The notes under the pieces: model-generated
Databases searched by the model: none
What the model was told of the DNA's origin: nothing
What the model saw: only the letters and a program-made list of their open reading frames with translations
From: Thalassospira sp. MCCC 1A01428
GTDB taxonomy: Bacteria; Pseudomonadota; Alphaproteobacteria; Rhodospirillales; Thalassospiraceae
Direction of reading: 5' to 3'
DNA length: 64,000 bases
Assembly (NCBI RefSeq): GCF_002115825.1
Contig: NZ_JFJZ01000003.1
Coordinates: 124,001-188,000, forward strand
Made by a program: the position numbers and the translations under genes
Part shown: piece by piece, positions 62,185 through 64,000 of the stretch
Position numbering within the stretch: position 1 is the first letter of the stretch
Layout of the letters: each line of letters begins with the position of its first letter

Positions 62185-64000
62185 TCATTTACGCTGGCGA
62201 CCCTTGTATTTAGGCTTGTTAGCCGATTTGGAACCGGGGCCGGCAGAGCCATCTTTGGGTGTAATGTCACGCGCCATTGGCCCGGCCTGCGACAGGCCCA
62301 ATTCCTGGCTTTCCAGCCGTTTAACTTCGTCGCGCAACCTTGCTGCTTCCTCAAACTCCAGATCGCCAGCCGCCTGACGCATCCGTTTTTCAAGGTCTTC
62401 GATATGGGCACGCAAATTATGCCCAATCATCACATCGCCCGAAACGCCGGTATCAACCGTGACATAATCGTGTTCGGCAACACTTTCGATGACATCGTGA
62501 ATACGGCTGCGGATCGAGGCCGGAGTAATGCCATGGGCCTCGTTATAGGCCACCTGTTTTTCGCGGCGGCGGTTGGTTTCGCCAATCGCATAATCCAGGC
62601 TGTCAGTCATTTTATCGGCATATAAAATAACCCGACCGTCAAGGTTACGCGCAGCACGGCCAATTGTTTGCACCAATGATGTTTTGGACCGTAAAAACCC
62701 TTCCTTGTCGGCATCGAGAATGGCCACCAGCGCACATTCGGGAATATCCAGCCCTTCGCGCAACAGGTTGATACCGACCAAAACGTCAAACACGCCCAAG
62801 CGTAAATCACGAATGATCTCTATGCGCTCTAACGTATCAATATCGGAATGCAAATAGCGCACCCGCACGCCGTTTTCGTGCAAATATTCTGTCAGATCCT
62901 CGGCCATGCGTTTGGTCAGAGTCGTTACCAGCACGCGCTGGCTTTTCTGGGCGCAATCCTTGGCTTCGGCCAGCAGATCATCAACCTGGGTTTCCACCGG
63001 GCGAATAATACATACCGGGTCGATCAGGCCGGTCGGACGGATCACCTGTTCGACAAATGTACCGCCGGTTTTATTAATTTCCCACGGGCCAGGGGTGGCC
63101 GACACAAACACGCTTTGCGGACGCATGGCTTCCCATTCGTCAAACTTCAAAGGGCGGTTATCGACACAACTGGGCAGGCGAAACCCATGTTCGGCAAGGG
63201 TGAATTTGCGATTATAGTCACCCTTGAACATGCCGCCAATTTGCGGCACGGCAACGTGGCTTTCATCGACAAATAACAGGGCATTTTCGGGCAAATATTC
63301 AAACAATGTCGGGGGCGGTTCGCCGGGGTTACGGCCCGACAGCCAGCGGGAATAGTTTTCAATCCCCTTGCAGTGGCCCACCGTCTCCATCATTTCAAGG
63401 TCAAAGGTTGTCCGCTGTTCAATCCGTTCGGCCGCCAGCAATTTACCTTCATTTTGAAACTGTGCCAGCCGGTCTTTCAGCTCCTGCTTAATCCCGTACA
63501 TTGCCTGTACCAGGGTTGGGCGCGGGGTGACATGGTGCGAATTGGCGTAAACGGTGACGGAATCCATATTGGCAAATTTGTGCCCGGTCAGCGGGTCAAA
63601 CTCGGTCAGTTCCTCAACCTCGTCGCCAAACATCGATACCCGCCAGCCGCGGTCTTCGGAGTGGGCCGGGAAAATTTCCAAAACGTCGCCGCGCACCCGA
63701 AAGGTGCCACGGGTAAAGGCGGCATCGTTGCGGGTATATTGCAGTTCGACCAGGCGTTTCATAATGTCGTTGCGGTCAACTTCATCGCCCACCGAAATGC
63801 GCTGCGTCATTTCCAGGTACGTTTCCACCGCGCCAATACCGTAAATGCACGACACCGACGCCACGATAATACAATCGTTACGTTCCAGAATGGCACGGGT
63901 GGCCGCGTGGCGCATCCGGTCGATCTGTTCATTGATCGAACTGTCTTTTTCAATATAGGTGTCGGTCCGTGCCACATAGGCTTCGGGCTGGTAATAATCG
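62185..64000 (-). CDS. uvrB: Excinuclease ABC subunit B (5' part outside window)
   Basis: About 605 residues visible. It begins within the damage-probing beta-hairpin ([20 protein letters not shown]), so the Walker A region and start lie beyond 64000. The helicase motifs follow ([44 protein letters not shown]). The C-terminal UVR motif that binds UvrC/UvrA is [20 protein letters not shown]. The tail is basic, ending GRQRK. It loads onto damaged DNA in nucleotide excision repair. Confidence 0.97.
   Translation of the reverse strand, partial: DYYQPEAYVARTDTYIEKDSSINEQIDRMRHAATRAILERNDCIIVASVSCIYGIGAVETYLEMTQRISVGDEVDRNDIMKRLVELQYTRNDAAFTRGTFRVRGDVLEIFPAHSEDRGWRVSMFGDEVEELTEFDPLTGHKFANMDSVTVYANSHHVTPRPTLVQAMYGIKQELKDRLAQFQNEGKLLAAERIEQRTTFDLEMMETVGHCKGIENYSRWLSGRNPGEPPPTLFEYLPENALLFVDESHVAVPQIGGMFKGDYNRKFTLAEHGFRLPSCVDNRPLKFDEWEAMRPQSVFVSATPGPWEINKTGGTFVEQVIRPTGLIDPVCIIRPVETQVDDLLAEAKDCAQKSQRVLVTTLTKRMAEDLTEYLHENGVRVRYLHSDIDTLERIEIIRDLRLGVFDVLVGINLLREGLDIPECALVAILDADKEGFLRSKTSLVQTIGRAARNLDGRVILYADKMTDSLDYAIGETNRRREKQVAYNEAHGITPASIRSRIHDVIESVAEHDYVTVDTGVSGDVMIGHNLRAHIEDLEKRMRQAAGDLEFEEAARLRDEVKRLESQELGLSQAGPMARDITPKDGSAGPGSKSANKPKYKGRQRK

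Overview
The window looks like a chromosomal segment of a free-living alphaproteobacterium, probably Rhodospirillales and close to Thalassospira. The evidence is the lrp - trxB - LysR(LsrB/VtlR-like) - tandem sRNA synteny known from Alphaproteobacteria, the ArsR-methyltransferase/metF/metH cluster, the YqeY-dnaG-rpoD order, and overall protein and codon character. The genus is inferred; no rRNA is present.

Left part (1-31 kb). A minus-strand methionine operon (ArsR-type regulator fused to a SAM methyltransferase, metF, and a methionine synthase split into two proteins) is followed by mlaA-mlaC (outer-membrane lipid transport), a small HD hydrolase and ettA. Next comes a DUF4212 / sodium:solute symporter / DUF294 (cNMP-CBS-nucleotidyltransferase) / exonuclease cluster. 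A modABC molybdate importer follows, with a clear ModE-type palindrome, a short ModE, and a modA whose signal peptide is tandemly duplicated. Several regulator-plus-enzyme pairs come after it: LysR/alcohol dehydrogenase, TetR/flavin oxidoreductase/ProC-like, LysR/NmrA/DUF1857, and ilvD/LysR.

Middle (31-46 kb). Housekeeping core: tRNA(CAU), rpoD, dnaG, yqeY, carAB, greA, an FkbM methyltransferase, a GNAT enzyme, lrp, trxB and an LsrB/VtlR-like LysR gene.

Right part (46.6-64 kb). This is the most unusual stretch. Two tandem sRNA genes resembling the alphaproteobacterial AbcR pair lie just after the LysR gene, each preceded by the same dyad (ATGCG-N5-CGCAT). A compact 4.05-kb integrative element has inserted into the 3' part of the second sRNA gene. 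It carries an integrase, an excisionase-like protein, small HTH proteins and an unknown protein, and is bounded by 36-bp direct repeats. Its own sequence rebuilds the sRNA 3' end and terminator. Beyond it are two paralogous membrane adenylate/guanylate cyclases and then five tandem copies of a structured, apparently undescribed small RNA on the minus strand (54.86-56.45 kb). Each copy has several C-rich hairpin loops and its own terminator, and the stems show compensatory base changes. An EF-G-like GTPase lacking the usual catalytic His, dps with an OxyR-like site, msrP (a molybdoenzyme), a cupin, a Doc/Fic toxin-like gene and the 3' part of uvrB complete the window.

The two sRNA clusters share C-rich loops able to pair with Shine-Dalgarno sequences, so this region may be a post-transcriptional control hub. 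The five-copy array is the best candidate for a previously undescribed system.
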